Assembly (NCBI GenBank): GCA_013360195.1
Contig: JABWCQ010000002.1
Coordinates: 250,932 to 314,931 of the forward strand
Length of the DNA stretch: 64,000 nucleotides
Reading direction: 5' to 3'
Source: a bacterium
GTDB lineage: Bacteria; Electryoneota; RPQS01
In this document: positions 34,604 through 44,385 of the stretch, one piece after another
Numbering within the stretch: the stretch's first letter is position 1
How the letters are laid out: the number at the start of each line of letters is the position of its first letter
Made by a program: the position numbers and the translations under genes
Notes under the pieces: generated by a model
Seen by the model: only the letters and a program-made list of their open reading frames with translations
What the model was told of the DNA's origin: nothing
Database searches by the model: none

Positions 34604-35575
34604 TTAGTTCGTCCATCCATCATGAATAGACTTGAGTCCATTGAGAAGGTGGTCATACCACGTTCGTTCAATGCTCGTGTCTAATGAATCGCCGATTTCC
34701 GTGCTGTGCGGAACCGTTGGATCAAAGTCTTCTTCCAGTACCTTTATGGCCATAAAGCTTGCATCGGCAATTCCTGCAGAATCGCGCGAGCTGTAGGCAA
34801 GTTCGAGCGTCAATCCCCAGCCTACAAATGAGTTTTCATTATAGTGAAAGATTGTGTCAATCCACGTACGCGCCTTAAGAGTATCTCCGTCACCCCATAA
34901 GCGCCAGAAATTCCCTTCGTAGGCCGCGATGCTGTCCATCAGGCTCTTTGCCGGGAAGTTGACATACAGTTCCCCACCTGTTCTTCCATGAACGTCATTG
35001 GGGATACTCGCTGAAGGGCGCATGACTAATTGCCAGTTGCCGACAGGCAGGTCCCAGACATCATAAAGCAGCACTACATCCCTTTGTCCGGCGCGAACTT
35101 TCATATCAATTGTCCCCGTCCCTCCCATTCGCCGAAACCTGTACTTGACTTGCGATGAATCAAGATACGGCTGTGCCTTCATTACATCGGAAGACCCATC
35201 AAATATCTGCGGTTTGAACCAGTTCTGCGGAGTTTTGCCGCTCAAATTGTAGTCTTGATCTGAATCGTTCAACAGTGTAATTAGCACTTGTACTGTATCA
35301 TTCAGTCCTGGTGCCAGCGAAAAATGATTTGGTGGCGAGTACTTTTCTACGAGGCTTAATAGGTAAGGATCCGTGTTTTGCATTGCGCCATTCAAACGTC
35401 CCTCACCTTGCCAGCTTGGGCGCGCCGGCAACCAAACACCGGGCATATAGTAACCGACATCACTGAATCCCATTTGAAGCCCCCGAAAGTGCGCTTGTAC
35501 ATCCTTTGAACTGAAGATCGCAAAAAGGACGAGTATGCTGACTTCAGGGGTCACTTTGCGGAAAGACTCAGTCAC
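34604..35575 (-). CDS. secreted protein of unknown function
   Basis: 323 residues with a signal-peptide-like N-terminus (RKVTPEVSILVLFAIFSSKDVQA). The mature part has WxG and aromatic-rich segments (MPGVWLPARPSWQGEGRLNG; DVWDLPVGNWQLVMRPS) and a helical C-terminal third (TWIDTIFHYNENSFVGWGLT). I do not recognise a family. The GTG start at 35575 overlaps the nrdR stop (GTGA). It lies between nrdR and lpxK and probably acts in the periplasm; nothing more can be said. Confidence 0.65.
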   Translation of the reverse strand: MTESFRKVTPEVSILVLFAIFSSKDVQAHFRGLQMGFSDVGYYMPGVWLPARPSWQGEGRLNGAMQNTDPYLLSLVEKYSPPNHFSLAPGLNDTVQVLITLLNDSDQDYNLSGKTPQNWFKPQIFDGSSDVMKAQPYLDSSQVKYRFRRMGGTGTIDMKVRAGQRDVVLLYDVWDLPVGNWQLVMRPSASIPNDVHGRTGGELYVNFPAKSLMDSIAAYEGNFWRLWGDGDTLKARTWIDTIFHYNENSFVGWGLTLELAYSSRDSAGIADASFMAIKVLEEDFDPTVPHSTEIGDSLDTSIERTWYDHLLNGLKSIHDGWTN

Positions 35576-36060
35576 TCGAGTGAACCCTTATCCAGTCTTC
35601 GCTCGTACTTATCACTCTGAATCTTCTTCAGCTCTTCTAAAAACTCATTAACCGACATATATCTCTTATAAACAGAAGCAAACCGCACATAGGCAACTTC
35701 ATCCACATTGACCAGCTCCTCGAGTATCCATTGACCGATTTGGGCGGCTGTGACTTCGCGGTCGGTTTCAGCGAGCACGCGGGCTTCGATTGCATCGGTC
35801 ATGTTTTCAATAGTATTGGGCGAAACAGGCCGCTTAATGCAGGCAATAGATAGCCCGCGATACACCTTTTCACGATCGAAAGGTTCGCGGGCTCCGTCGG
35901 ATTTTATAACGTGTACGATACGGACTTCGATGGATTCGTAGGTTGTAAAGCGATGGCCGCACTTCAGGCATTCGCGGCGGCGGCGAATCGCGCGACCTTC
36001 CTTTGCAGGCCGCGAGTCTATGACCCGGTCATCGTCAGTGCTGCAAAACGGGCAGCGCAA
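35572..36060 (-). CDS. nrdR: transcriptional repressor NrdR
   Basis: 162 residues. N-terminal zinc ribbon (CPFC near residue 3 and CLKC near 31) followed by an ATP-cone (REPFDREKVYRGLSIACIKR). It represses ribonucleotide reductase genes according to ATP/dATP level; no nrd gene is in the window. The start is TTG at 36060: it gives the invariant M-x-CPFC beginning and follows the strong ribosome site AGGAG by 5 bases, while no ATG lies near. It sits between glyA and a secreted-protein gene. Confidence 0.95.
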   Translation of the reverse strand: MRCPFCSTDDDRVIDSRPAKEGRAIRRRRECLKCGHRFTTYESIEVRIVHVIKSDGAREPFDREKVYRGLSIACIKRPVSPNTIENMTDAIEARVLAETDREVTAAQIGQWILEELVNVDEVAYVRFASVYKRYMSVNEFLEELKKIQSDKYERRLDKGSLE

Positions 36061-36068
36061 ATTTACTC

Positions 36069-37382
36069 CTAAACATTGTAACGCAGTGCTTGCGGATAAA
36101 GCGGGAAGCCGCGGGTCAACTCATGAACTTGAGCTTTTACCTTGGCAATCATTTCAGCCGACTCAAGATTTTGAATAACATTATCCATCAGTTCCGCAAT
36201 TTTCCTCATTTCAGTCACTCCCATTCCGCGCGATGTCACAGCGGGAGAACCGATACGCACACCGGATGTCACCAGCGGCTTCTGCGGATCGTAGGGCACC
36301 ATATTCTTGTTGACGGTGATGTCGGCGGCTTCGAGTGCCTTTTCGGCAGCTTTACCCGTCTTCCCCATGGGTGACAGATCGAGCAACACCAGGTGCGTGT
36401 CCGTTCCTCCGGAAACGACCTTATATCCGCGCGACATAAACTCATCAGCCAGCGTCTTTGCATTCTCGACAACGTTACGAGCATACTCGCGAAACTCCGG
36501 TTTCAGCGCTTCGCCGAATGCGACGGCCTTGGCCGCAATCACATGCATCAGCGGGCCGCCCTGTACGCCCGGAAAAACCCAGCTGTCAAACGCATCCCAA
36601 TAGCTTTTGGGTTTAGGCATACCTCCGAGCAGCAGCTCTCCACCCTCTTCATTGGACAGCACAATTCCACCGCGCGGCCCGCGAAGAGTCTTGTGAGTCG
36701 TGGACGTTACGGCATGACAGTACGGCAGAACATCGGGATGAATTCTACCTGCCACCAATCCGGAGAAGTGCGACATATCGCAAATCAGATACGCGCCGAT
36801 TTCGTCCGCAATCTCTCTGAACTTCGCCAGATGCCAATTGCGCGGATAGGCAGAAGATCCTGTCATGATGAGCTTCGGCTTGTGTTCGCGCGCCTTGGCA
36901 ACAACATCATCCATGTCGATCAAATTCGAATCGCGTGTGACACCATAGCTGACCACCTCATACATGCGGCCTGAAAAATTCACAGGCGAGCCGTGTGTCA
37001 AATGGCCGCCGTGCGCCAGATCCATACCCAGAATTTTGTCGCCGGGTTTGAGCAGCGTGAAGTAAACAGCCATATTCGCCTGCGCGCCCGAATGCGGCTG
37101 GACGTTAGCCCACTTCGCTCCGAAAAGCTCTTTTGCTCGGTCAATCGCCAATGTTTCAACTTCGTCCACATGACGACATCCGCCGTAATACCTCTTGCCC
37201 GGAAGACCTTCGGCATACTTGTTCGTCATCACATTTCCCATTGCCTCCAGGACAGCGGGTGACACGAAATTCTCCGAGGCGATAAGTTCCAATCCTTCAT
37301 TTTGCCGCGACCGCTCGCGATCCATGATTGCGGATACGTCCGGGTCGCTGTTTGCCAATATGTTTCTTAAGTGATTGCTCAT
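36069..37382 (-). CDS. glyA: serine hydroxymethyltransferase
   Basis: 437 residues. Signatures: [43 protein letters not shown] and the PLP-lysine segment [15 protein letters not shown] near residue 235. It interconverts serine and glycine with tetrahydrofolate and is the main one-carbon source. The coding GC looks higher than in the flanking genes, as often seen for highly expressed genes. It starts at an ATG a few bases past the barrel gene and is followed by nrdR, a frequent pairing. Confidence 0.96.
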   Translation of the reverse strand: MSNHLRNILANSDPDVSAIMDRERSRQNEGLELIASENFVSPAVLEAMGNVMTNKYAEGLPGKRYYGGCRHVDEVETLAIDRAKELFGAKWANVQPHSGAQANMAVYFTLLKPGDKILGMDLAHGGHLTHGSPVNFSGRMYEVVSYGVTRDSNLIDMDDVVAKAREHKPKLIMTGSSAYPRNWHLAKFREIADEIGAYLICDMSHFSGLVAGRIHPDVLPYCHAVTSTTHKTLRGPRGGIVLSNEEGGELLLGGMPKPKSYWDAFDSWVFPGVQGGPLMHVIAAKAVAFGEALKPEFREYARNVVENAKTLADEFMSRGYKVVSGGTDTHLVLLDLSPMGKTGKAAEKALEAADITVNKNMVPYDPQKPLVTSGVRIGSPAVTSRGMGVTEMRKIAELMDNVIQNLESAEMIAKVKAQVHELTRGFPLYPQALRYNV

Positions 37383-37387
37383 GATTC

Positions 37388-38638
37388 TCAGTCCCGCAGT
37401 TTGCGCCGTTCACGATGGAACCAGCGCTCATGCATATCAAGCTGTAAATATAGTCTGGTAAACGTTTCGTCAACATCCACATCCGAAGCGGTGCGCACGC
37501 CGAACTCAAGCGCCGCATGAAGTTTGCCCGTGCTTTGCGCAAGAGGAACGGAGACCCCAAGCGAAAGCGCTGTCTCAATCACATCGCCGACCGCTCCTTC
37601 AGAATAGACCTGCCACGGCTGCAAGCGGTAAGCGGCACCCGCACGATAATCCCAGCGGTCGAATCCTTCATCAGTTATACGTGTACCGCCCTGTTTCTCA
37701 ACACCAAACATGACAGCAAAACCGCTGCGCTCCTCGAGTCCCTTTTCTTCAAAAACGGGCCCGTAATGCTTTTCCTTCCACGATTGGGATCTCAGGTCGG
37801 CGTATGCAGACCAATCACGCCTCCATTTGTGTCCGATGCCAAATCCGAACTCTCCCGGTCGCGATCCATTTTCTTCAGAAAACCGGTATTCTCCGCCATG
37901 ATTCACTCGCTGCTCAAACTCCCATGTCCCGTCCGCTTCTGATTTCCAGTATCCACCCAAAGTCCAAGCGGGGGAAAGTTTAGCGAGTGCCGACACGCCA
38001 CCCCAGAAACCGTGAAATCGTTGAACATCGTGGTAGTGCACATCGCGTGCTCCTCCAGAATTTCCAGAAGTCGGAAAGTCCAATATGGAATTCACTTCAA
38101 GGTAGGTAGTCGTAAACGCTGCCGTCAGCCCGATGCTGAATTTGTCGGAAAGACCAAATGCGTGGTCCCAACGAATGTCCGTAGCGCTGCCTAGCCAAAC
38201 ATTTCGGCGCTCAAATCGCTCGACAACTGCGCCGGTGTCTGATTCATAGGTTAAACTGTCGTTGGCGAATGTCCGTAGGTCAGTCCGGGAAACAGGGTCT
38301 AATCCAAACGCCATTTTGTAACGCGGATGAATATTTAACATTAAACGAAAACTCTGCCAACCAAACTCACTGTCAAGATCTGATTTGTTTTGGTCAGAAG
38401 TGCCGTAAATGCTGCCATAGAGACCGGCGCGAAGCACCGACCCTGTCAACTGGGTCATTGCGGCAGCGTTTTCTCCATGGATACCAATGCTGTCAGTTGC
38501 CGCCAGACCCGCGCCGCTCAGCCCCATTGATCGCACGCCGCCATTCGGCAGAGGATCTCCCGTTGGCTGTGTGCCGAATATTGAACCTCCAGCCCATGCA
38601 GTCGCTGCAAGTATCAAGAGTGTCAAGATGTTTATCAT
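37388..38638 (-). CDS. outer membrane beta-barrel protein, unknown
   Basis: 416 residues from ATG 38638, which overlaps the preceding lipoprotein stop (ATGA); the slightly earlier in-frame start is rejected. Signal peptide ([18 protein letters not shown]), then [20 protein letters not shown] and ENAAAMTQL, the N-terminal pattern of PorV/FadL-like barrels, and many alternating strands ([38 protein letters not shown]). A porin- or channel-like role is plausible. It pairs with the lipoprotein encoded just upstream, suggesting that the two form one outer membrane complex (inference). Confidence 0.7.
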   Translation of the reverse strand: MINILTLLILAATAWAGGSIFGTQPTGDPLPNGGVRSMGLSGAGLAATDSIGIHGENAAAMTQLTGSVLRAGLYGSIYGTSDQNKSDLDSEFGWQSFRLMLNIHPRYKMAFGLDPVSRTDLRTFANDSLTYESDTGAVVERFERRNVWLGSATDIRWDHAFGLSDKFSIGLTAAFTTTYLEVNSILDFPTSGNSGGARDVHYHDVQRFHGFWGGVSALAKLSPAWTLGGYWKSEADGTWEFEQRVNHGGEYRFSEENGSRPGEFGFGIGHKWRRDWSAYADLRSQSWKEKHYGPVFEEKGLEERSGFAVMFGVEKQGGTRITDEGFDRWDYRAGAAYRLQPWQVYSEGAVGDVIETALSLGVSVPLAQSTGKLHAALEFGVRTASDVDVDETFTRLYLQLDMHERWFHRERRKLRD

Positions 38639-39846
38639 GGCTCTACCCACCAGATCTCAAGTTGCGGCCGAAGTGAATCCACTTCGCTGTTATGGCCATG
38701 GAAATACTGCCGGGAGAGGATATCACTCTCAAGTGAAGCTTGAATTGAAAAGCCTCCGTTCGTGGATGGATTTCCGACCATTCCGACAAGACTGTTCGTC
38801 ACTTCAAATGATATTTTTCTATTGTCAGATTGAAAGGCCGTGGAGTTTAGAGCAATGAAATTCTGCGTGGCACTGTCAGGTACCGCAAACCATGCGGTGT
38901 CTATCAAGGAAGCATCTTTGTACAGAAAGTTTGAACCTTGGTACACAAGGCTGTTCGGAGCATTCAGGTCGGCGTAAAAGTGCACCCAGGCCCTCACAAC
39001 TGTCCGAAGAGGGTTAACCGTCATACTGTCTAACGGGAAATAAAGCAGCGCTCGTCTGTAACTTCCCTGGCTGACTCGCAATCGGCCGGATAAGGAATCG
39101 CTCAAGTCTGTCGCAAGATAGCCATCATCTGCAGGAAGCACGATTTGGGACCAAGGTGTTTCCGCAAAATTGGAATCTTCCGGAAACTGTGACCCGACAA
39201 GCTCAAGCTGAATACGATAGGCTTCGGCACCCTCCTCACTTTGGATGCCGACGATTACATTGGGATTCTCCGCTTCAAGCAATATTCCGTGATTCAGTGT
39301 ATCCTCGGTAATCCATGCATTCAATATTGAATCCGGAACAGTCCAATAAACAGCAGGAGGAAGCGTGTCTCCTGCTCCCAGCGGAGCCGTCGTAAGCAGT
39401 ATCGTATCAATGACTGAATACTCACTGCGATTGGGAAGGGTATCTTCCTTCAGCTGATCCTCCGTCCAATCTTCTGCCACACTTTTTATCAGCATTCGCA
39501 AGTCCGGCGCATTGCCCCGTCCGGGATAAACTTGATCCACCCGGAAGCGAATTCGCGCAGTGTCAATAACAAAGCTGTCAGGCAGAATCGCTGCAAGTTC
39601 AAATCTGACAGCCGAAACGACTTTGAAACCTTGCGCCTCCCCGACTTGGAGCACTGCGCCCCGGCCCGGAGACAGGTCAAGGTCCCATTCGGCAGAACGT
39701 GTTGCTCCGACAAATGTTTTTCCCTCGCTCTCATCCGGAGCAACAGGAATAGCATTTACTCCAACGTCGGTTTCGCGTTGAGCACACGCTGCCGCGAGAA
39801 AAAGTGCCGACAGCACAAGCAGAAGTTTGATTGATCGAGTTTGCAA
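38635..39846 (-). CDS. lipoprotein with repeated beta domains, unknown
   Basis: 403 residues. TTG start at 39846 gives an ideal lipoprotein signal (LLLVLSALFLAAACAQ; lipobox Cys near residue 21) and no ATG is close. The rest is beta-rich and seems duplicated: both halves hold a jellyroll-like segment (SVIDTILLTTAPLGAGDTLP and LRTVVRAWVHFYADLNAPNS). This recalls DNRLRE/DUF4270-type extracellular domains, but weakly. It is probably anchored in the outer membrane and coupled to the downstream barrel. Function unknown. Confidence 0.65.
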   Translation of the reverse strand: MQTRSIKLLLVLSALFLAAACAQRETDVGVNAIPVAPDESEGKTFVGATRSAEWDLDLSPGRGAVLQVGEAQGFKVVSAVRFELAAILPDSFVIDTARIRFRVDQVYPGRGNAPDLRMLIKSVAEDWTEDQLKEDTLPNRSEYSVIDTILLTTAPLGAGDTLPPAVYWTVPDSILNAWITEDTLNHGILLEAENPNVIVGIQSEEGAEAYRIQLELVGSQFPEDSNFAETPWSQIVLPADDGYLATDLSDSLSGRLRVSQGSYRRALLYFPLDSMTVNPLRTVVRAWVHFYADLNAPNSLVYQGSNFLYKDASLIDTAWFAVPDSATQNFIALNSTAFQSDNRKISFEVTNSLVGMVGNPSTNGGFSIQASLESDILSRQYFHGHNSEVDSLRPQLEIWWVEP

Positions 39847-39899
39847 GCTATTGAAAGGTTTGAGGTGTTTAATCGGAAGACGATGCGACTGACAAAAAG

Positions 39900-40199
39900 C
39901 TAAAGCGTAGATTCCTGCGTACCCGGACGCAAAGCAAAGCGAAGATTTCGGACGTAGATCACCATGGCAAGCAAGTAGCCGGCTATAAAGACCGGATCTT
40001 TACGGACAAAGGAATACAAGAGCAACACAAGTGCTCCCAATATTGAAAAGTACCAGAAAGATGTTGGCACGACAGTTCGCTTGGCACGTTCGGTAGCAAT
40101 CCACTGTATAATGAATCGCATGAAGAACAAGACCTGACCCGCAAGTCCAACGATTGTCCAGATGTCAACTTTGAAGTCACCAACAAACGGAAGTGACAT
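39900..40199 (-). CDS. LAB_N domain protein (lipid A biosynthesis N-terminal-like), stand-alone
   Basis: 99 residues, three hydrophobic spans (WTIVGLAGQVLFFMRFIIQW; SFWYFSILGALVLLLYSFV; DPVFIAGYLLAMVIYVRN). The segment FFMRFIIQWIATERAKRTVV and the following PTSFWYFSILG are the LAB_N signature (PF07578) seen as an N-terminal part of some LpxB proteins and as a lone membrane protein in many genomes. Its biochemical role is not known; a part in lipid A or sugar-lipid export has been suggested. It begins a few bases after the rho stop. Confidence 0.87.
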   Translation of the reverse strand: MSLPFVGDFKVDIWTIVGLAGQVLFFMRFIIQWIATERAKRTVVPTSFWYFSILGALVLLLYSFVRKDPVFIAGYLLAMVIYVRNLRFALRPGTQESTL

Positions 40200-40202
40200 C
40201 GC

Positions 40203-41453
40203 TTAAGACTTCGTCATCAATTCGAAAAACTCAGCGTTTGAACGTGTATCCCGCATTTTGTCCAGAATGAATTTCATCGTTTCGACGGAATTATTGTGGT
40301 CGAGAACACTTCGCAGTGCGTACATTTTCTGGAGCACCATTGGAGTCAGAAGCTGTTCCTCGCGTCTGGTGCCGGATCGAAGCACATCAATGGCAGGGAA
40401 AATGCGGAACTCGGCGAGCCTGCGGTCAAGAACCAGTTCAAGATTGCCTGTTCCCTTGAACTCTTCGAAAATGACTTCGTCCGCTCTGGAGCCGGTTTCA
40501 ATCAGCGCAGTTGCAAGTATCGTGAGGCTGCCGCCTTCTTCAATATTTCGTGCGGCGCCGAAGAATCGCTTTGGCTCGTACAATGCGCTGGCATCAATTC
40601 CTCCGGACAGCACACGTCCGGAATGAGGCATAACCGCATTGTGCGCTCGCGCCAATCTTGTAATCGAGTCGAGCAGGACAACGACATTCTTACCCATTTC
40701 AACCATGCGTTTGGCGCGCTCGAGCACCATATTGGCAACTTGAACATGACGTTCCGCCTTTTCGTCAAAAGTTGACGAAACAACTTCACCTTTCACAGAA
40801 CGCTCCATGTCAGTGACTTCCTCTGGCCGTTCATCAATCAACAGAACGAGCAGTTCGACATCGGGATGATTTGTTGTGATTGCATTAGCAATCTTTTGCA
40901 GGATAATGGTCTTGCCTGTTCTTGGAGGAGCCACCACTAAACCGCGCTGTCCCATTCCGACAGGCGAGAAAATATCTACTACACGTAGAGTGAGGTCTTT
41001 GGCGTCCAACTCCATTTTGAACTTCTTGTTCGGATATATTGGAGTCAAATCGTCAAAATGAACAATCTCTTTTGCAACGTCCGGATTCGTTCCATTGACG
41101 TGGTGGACTTTCAATAGAGCGAAGAATCGCTCGCCCTCTTTCGGTGGACGGACCTGACCGGATATCAAGTGTCCGGTTCGCAACCCAAACCGCTTAATCT
41201 GGGACGGTGATACGTAGACATCGTCGGGGCTGGGCAAGTATGAAGCCTGCGCGCTGCGCAGAAAGCCATACCCGTCAGGCAAAATCTCCAGTACCCCACT
41301 TGCCGTCAGGATTTCATCCTTGGCAGATTGCCGGTTCAGAATCTTGAAAATTAGCTCATGCTTTGGCAGGCCGGACGTTTCTTGCACCTCGAGTTGCTTA
41401 CCGAGGGTAATCAGATCGGGGACAGTCATCGCCTGAAGTGTTGAAATATCCAT
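40203..41453 (-). CDS. rho: transcription termination factor Rho
   Basis: 416 residues. Rho_N helical domain (residues 1-45), cold-shock RNA-binding domain ([20 protein letters not shown] near 60), then the RecA-type motor: [15 protein letters not shown] (Walker A, near 180), [15 protein letters not shown], and [17 protein letters not shown] (Walker B). It lacks the long insertions of some actinobacterial and Bacteroidetes Rho proteins. The ATG has no good ribosome site. The 89-base gap upstream has a perfect -35 TTGACA (41528-41523) but no convincing -10, so promoter use is uncertain. Confidence 0.96.
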   Translation of the reverse strand: MDISTLQAMTVPDLITLGKQLEVQETSGLPKHELIFKILNRQSAKDEILTASGVLEILPDGYGFLRSAQASYLPSPDDVYVSPSQIKRFGLRTGHLISGQVRPPKEGERFFALLKVHHVNGTNPDVAKEIVHFDDLTPIYPNKKFKMELDAKDLTLRVVDIFSPVGMGQRGLVVAPPRTGKTIILQKIANAITTNHPDVELLVLLIDERPEEVTDMERSVKGEVVSSTFDEKAERHVQVANMVLERAKRMVEMGKNVVVLLDSITRLARAHNAVMPHSGRVLSGGIDASALYEPKRFFGAARNIEEGGSLTILATALIETGSRADEVIFEEFKGTGNLELVLDRRLAEFRIFPAIDVLRSGTRREEQLLTPMVLQKMYALRSVLDHNNSVETMKFILDKMRDTRSNAEFFELMTKS

Positions 41454-41542
41454 GGCTTGTAGGTGAAAAGGTAGGTTTGATTGCAGGTGGGAAAACTCAG
41501 AAATTCAACTGAGCAAATTCCATGTCAAACTTCTGTTGTGGG

Positions 41543-42376
41543 CTAGCTTTGCGGCAGGGCGACAAATTTTGAAAGGCTTTCGACCGAAACGGCGGACACT
41601 TCTACTTGGAAATTCAAAGGGAACAAAGACTCGACTACGCGATATAGGGCTTCTGTCACATCACTTGAAAACACTTTAACGCTGCCAGGTCCAGCTGTCT
41701 CAAGCGCGTTGTGCGACTCAAGCCATTGATCAAGTTCAGCTGCAGTAGCACGGGGCGTGTCAACAAGAATCACATCATCTCCCATTGCATGCTGAATATG
41801 ATCACGAAAGTACTCGTAGTGAGTACATCCCAGAACAACTGTGTCCACTCGCGCCTCAATAAGCGAGCCCAGATAGTGTTCCACAATAGATCGCGGGATG
41901 TCGCCTTCGGTCCACCCTTCTTCTACCAAAGGAACAAGAAGGGGACATCCCTGTGACGTGACCTGCACACCAGGGACAAGTTCATTAAGAACGACCGAGT
42001 ATGTGTTGCGTTTTACAGTGGCTGAAGTTGCAAGAACCCCAATCCTCTTGTTGCGTGTGGCTTGAGCAGCTGCCGCGGCAGTGGGATGCAAGACATTGAT
42101 CACAGGGATGGAAAAGACTTTTTCCACCTCCCGCAGGGCGACAGCAGATACGGTATTGCACGCAATCACCGCCGCCTTTGGCTCATGAGAGCTTAGAAAT
42201 CCGGCCGATTCACAGGCGTATCTGGTTATTAAGTTAGGGCTGAGCGACGCATAAGGAACGCGTGCTCTATCTGCAAAGAAAACGAAGTTCTCGTGCGGCA
42301 TCATCCTATATAATGCTGCGACCACCGTCAGTCCCCCAAGACCCGAATCAAACACCGCGATCGGTTTCCTGCTCAT
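41543..42376 (-). CDS. murI: glutamate racemase
   Basis: 277 residues from ATG 42376, which overlaps the amidase stop (ATGA); the earlier in-frame start would add 42 residues that lie within the amidase gene. Motifs: VFDSGLGGLTVV near residue 8 (catalytic Asp), AVIACNTVSAVAL (first catalytic Cys near 72) and VVLGCTHYEYF (second Cys near 182). It supplies D-glutamate for peptidoglycan. A weak hairpin (41496-41513) follows its stop, before rho. Confidence 0.95.
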   Translation of the reverse strand: MSRKPIAVFDSGLGGLTVVAALYRMMPHENFVFFADRARVPYASLSPNLITRYACESAGFLSSHEPKAAVIACNTVSAVALREVEKVFSIPVINVLHPTAAAAAQATRNKRIGVLATSATVKRNTYSVVLNELVPGVQVTSQGCPLLVPLVEEGWTEGDIPRSIVEHYLGSLIEARVDTVVLGCTHYEYFRDHIQHAMGDDVILVDTPRATAAELDQWLESHNALETAGPGSVKVFSSDVTEALYRVVESLFPLNFQVEVSAVSVESLSKFVALPQS

Positions 42377-43560
42377 CGAGCGGCCGCTTCCATTTCTGAT
42401 TTCATTTTCACAATGGACATTGCGATCGCATCGGCGATTCTCTGCCTGCCACGCTCGGCTCCAAGCATTCGGGCATCGTCCGGGTTCGACAAATAGCCGC
42501 ATTCCAGAAGAATCGCAGGCATGGATGCTCCCATCAGCACATAAAAACCCGCTTGGTCAACTCCTCGAACATTCATTCCGGCGGAGTTTTTCAGTTCATC
42601 AATGACAATTTCAGCCCATGTCTCACTGTCATGCAAGTACTGACTCGTCGCCATGGAAAGCAGAATATAGTTCTCTTCGGTCAGCGCATCGTACTGCTCT
42701 GCATCGCGTTCAAAATCGACAACTTGATTTTCCCGTGCCGCAACATCAATCGCGCGCTCGGTTCTGGCGGGCTTAAGGATGTAGCACTCCGCGCCGCCCA
42801 CATCGGGATCTGTAAAATGATTACAGTGGAGTGATATGAACAAGTCGCCTGACTCTGCATTCGCCTGGCGTGTCCTTTCCCCTAAAGTCAGAAACTTGTC
42901 GTCCCGCCGTGTCATGACGACTGGAATTCCCTTTGACTTTAACGCTGTCTCAGTTCGTTTGGCAATGTCAAGTACGATGAATTTCTCTTCAAGTTCCAAC
43001 AGACCTTTGCACCCCGGGTCCTTTCCGCCGTGTCCCGGGTCCAAGATGACCTTGCCGAAGGTCCATACCTGTTCCAGCGGTTTAGAGTGCTGAAGCGGTG
43101 TAACTACTCCCGAAGCAGAATCGACAATTCCAAGCAGCCTTATGTAGTCTTCTGAGTCGCCAAGTTCCACAGTTGTCGGAAACAACTCAGGCAGTTGCTG
43201 AAGCGGTATCCACAACGAACCATCCCACACTTCAACAGGTACCGGCAATTGAACGAAGGCGCCATTCACTTCCGCAAAACTGTTTTTTGGCGAAAGTGTC
43301 GTCTGACAGTCATATGATTCCACAAGGTACTTTCCACGATCAACGGATATCTCAAATCCGGCGAACTTTCCAAGCATGCTCAAAGGAATAATGCGCACGT
43401 CACCCCGATTCATAAAAGGCAAACCAGTGACCGGCGCACCGGCAAGATCAGTGACTTTGACGACGGGTGCGGATACTGAAGGCAACGCGATCAACACGAG
43501 TTGTGCAAGCACAACCCAGTACTGAATGATGAACTTTCGCGAAAAACTGAGTGATACCAT
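42373..43560 (-). CDS. N-acetylmuramoyl-L-alanine amidase (Amidase_3)
   Basis: 395 residues from ATG 43560. Signal peptide (QYWVVLAQLVLIALPSVSA), an N-terminal AMIN/copper-amine-like domain of about 140 residues, and the zinc amidase domain from about residue 170: VILDPGHGGKDPGCKG (Zn His), LFISLHCNHFTD (second His) and the C-terminal ECGYLSN with the catalytic Glu. It cuts the amide between muramic acid and L-Ala in the periplasm, usually at division. Paired with murI by a 4-base overlap, it links wall synthesis and remodelling. The start is separated from the preceding stop by one base. Confidence 0.92.
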   Translation of the reverse strand: MVSLSFSRKFIIQYWVVLAQLVLIALPSVSAPVVKVTDLAGAPVTGLPFMNRGDVRIIPLSMLGKFAGFEISVDRGKYLVESYDCQTTLSPKNSFAEVNGAFVQLPVPVEVWDGSLWIPLQQLPELFPTTVELGDSEDYIRLLGIVDSASGVVTPLQHSKPLEQVWTFGKVILDPGHGGKDPGCKGLLELEEKFIVLDIAKRTETALKSKGIPVVMTRRDDKFLTLGERTRQANAESGDLFISLHCNHFTDPDVGGAECYILKPARTERAIDVAARENQVVDFERDAEQYDALTEENYILLSMATSQYLHDSETWAEIVIDELKNSAGMNVRGVDQAGFYVLMGASMPAILLECGYLSNPDDARMLGAERGRQRIADAIAMSIVKMKSEMEAAAR

Positions 43561-43561
43561 T

Positions 43562-44380
43562 TCACTTTCGTCCGATCTTCGAAACAAGCGCGCTCAATGG
43601 GTCCAGAAACAGAAGATAAACGTAAGACATAAACTTAGCAGCCGGCGAAGATTTTAGTCTTGCGTGAAGCAATCCGAGACTTCTGAGCTTTCGCTTCTGC
43701 TTTCTGAGACTGCTATGCCCGCCGAGAGAAGATGAAACCTTGTGCCAAACCCGCGCAGTAGGCACATAAATCGTCTGTATACTGCTTTTTCCGGCACGCA
43801 AACAGTACTCGACATCTTCATAATAGAGTTTGAAATCCTCGTCGAGCCGACCAATCGTCTCGATAACTTTGCGTGGTATCCACAGCGCACAACCCGTTCC
43901 CCAGGACGTGGGCTCCTCCACATCATACTGTCCTTTGTCCCTGTCACGAATTCCACGATGAGCAATTCTGCCGTACTTCCAGATACCGCCTGCATACCAC
44001 AGAGTCTCACGGTCGCTATAGTACAGGATCTTCGGGCATAAGAGACTCAATGGGTGTCTCATAGACGCTTCGCGCAGGTCATCTAGAGTGGACTTCTCGA
44101 CGATCGTGTCATTGTTGAGCAGCAGGATTGCGTCACAACCTTTTTCCATCGCTGTCTGCACACCGGCATTGTTACCGCCCGCAAAAAGCAAATTAGTGCC
44201 TGTTTGAATGAGACAGATACTGTCTCCAAACTCCGACTTCAGTATCTGAACACTATCATCCGTTGAGCCGTTGTCAACAACAAACAGTTCAACCCACTGA
44301 GGCACAGGTAAAAGTGAATTCAGACATTCACGGGTGTCCTGATAGCCGTTCCAATTCAAGAGTATCACTCCCAGCTTCAT
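43562..44380 (-). CDS. glycosyltransferase family 2
   Basis: 272 residues. GT-A domain: GVILLNWNGYQDTRECLNSL, VVDNGSTDDS, LLNNDTIVEKST (metal site near 95), TSWGTGCALWIPRKV and IGRLDEDFKLYYEDVEYCLR. The rhamnosyltransferase-like pattern is the same as in the enzymes at 4929 and 10765, so it probably adds a sugar to surface glycan. It has no visible ribosome site, with its ATG directly behind the previous stop. It precedes the amidase gene by one base. Confidence 0.87.
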   Translation of the reverse strand: MKLGVILLNWNGYQDTRECLNSLLPVPQWVELFVVDNGSTDDSVQILKSEFGDSICLIQTGTNLLFAGGNNAGVQTAMEKGCDAILLLNNDTIVEKSTLDDLREASMRHPLSLLCPKILYYSDRETLWYAGGIWKYGRIAHRGIRDRDKGQYDVEEPTSWGTGCALWIPRKVIETIGRLDEDFKLYYEDVEYCLRAGKSSIQTIYVPTARVWHKVSSSLGGHSSLRKQKRKLRSLGLLHARLKSSPAAKFMSYVYLLFLDPLSALVSKIGRK

Positions 44381-44385
44381 GGAGG

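Noticed and set aside
36061-37390. Glycine riboswitch at glyA
   Set aside because: The gaps around glyA are only a few bases long, with no leader RNA space.
41490-41530. Promoter and small hairpin upstream of rho
   Set aside because: There is a perfect TTGACA at 41528-41523, but no -10 at 16-18 bases beyond it, and the 5-bp hairpin (41496-41513) with four T is too weak to call a terminator.
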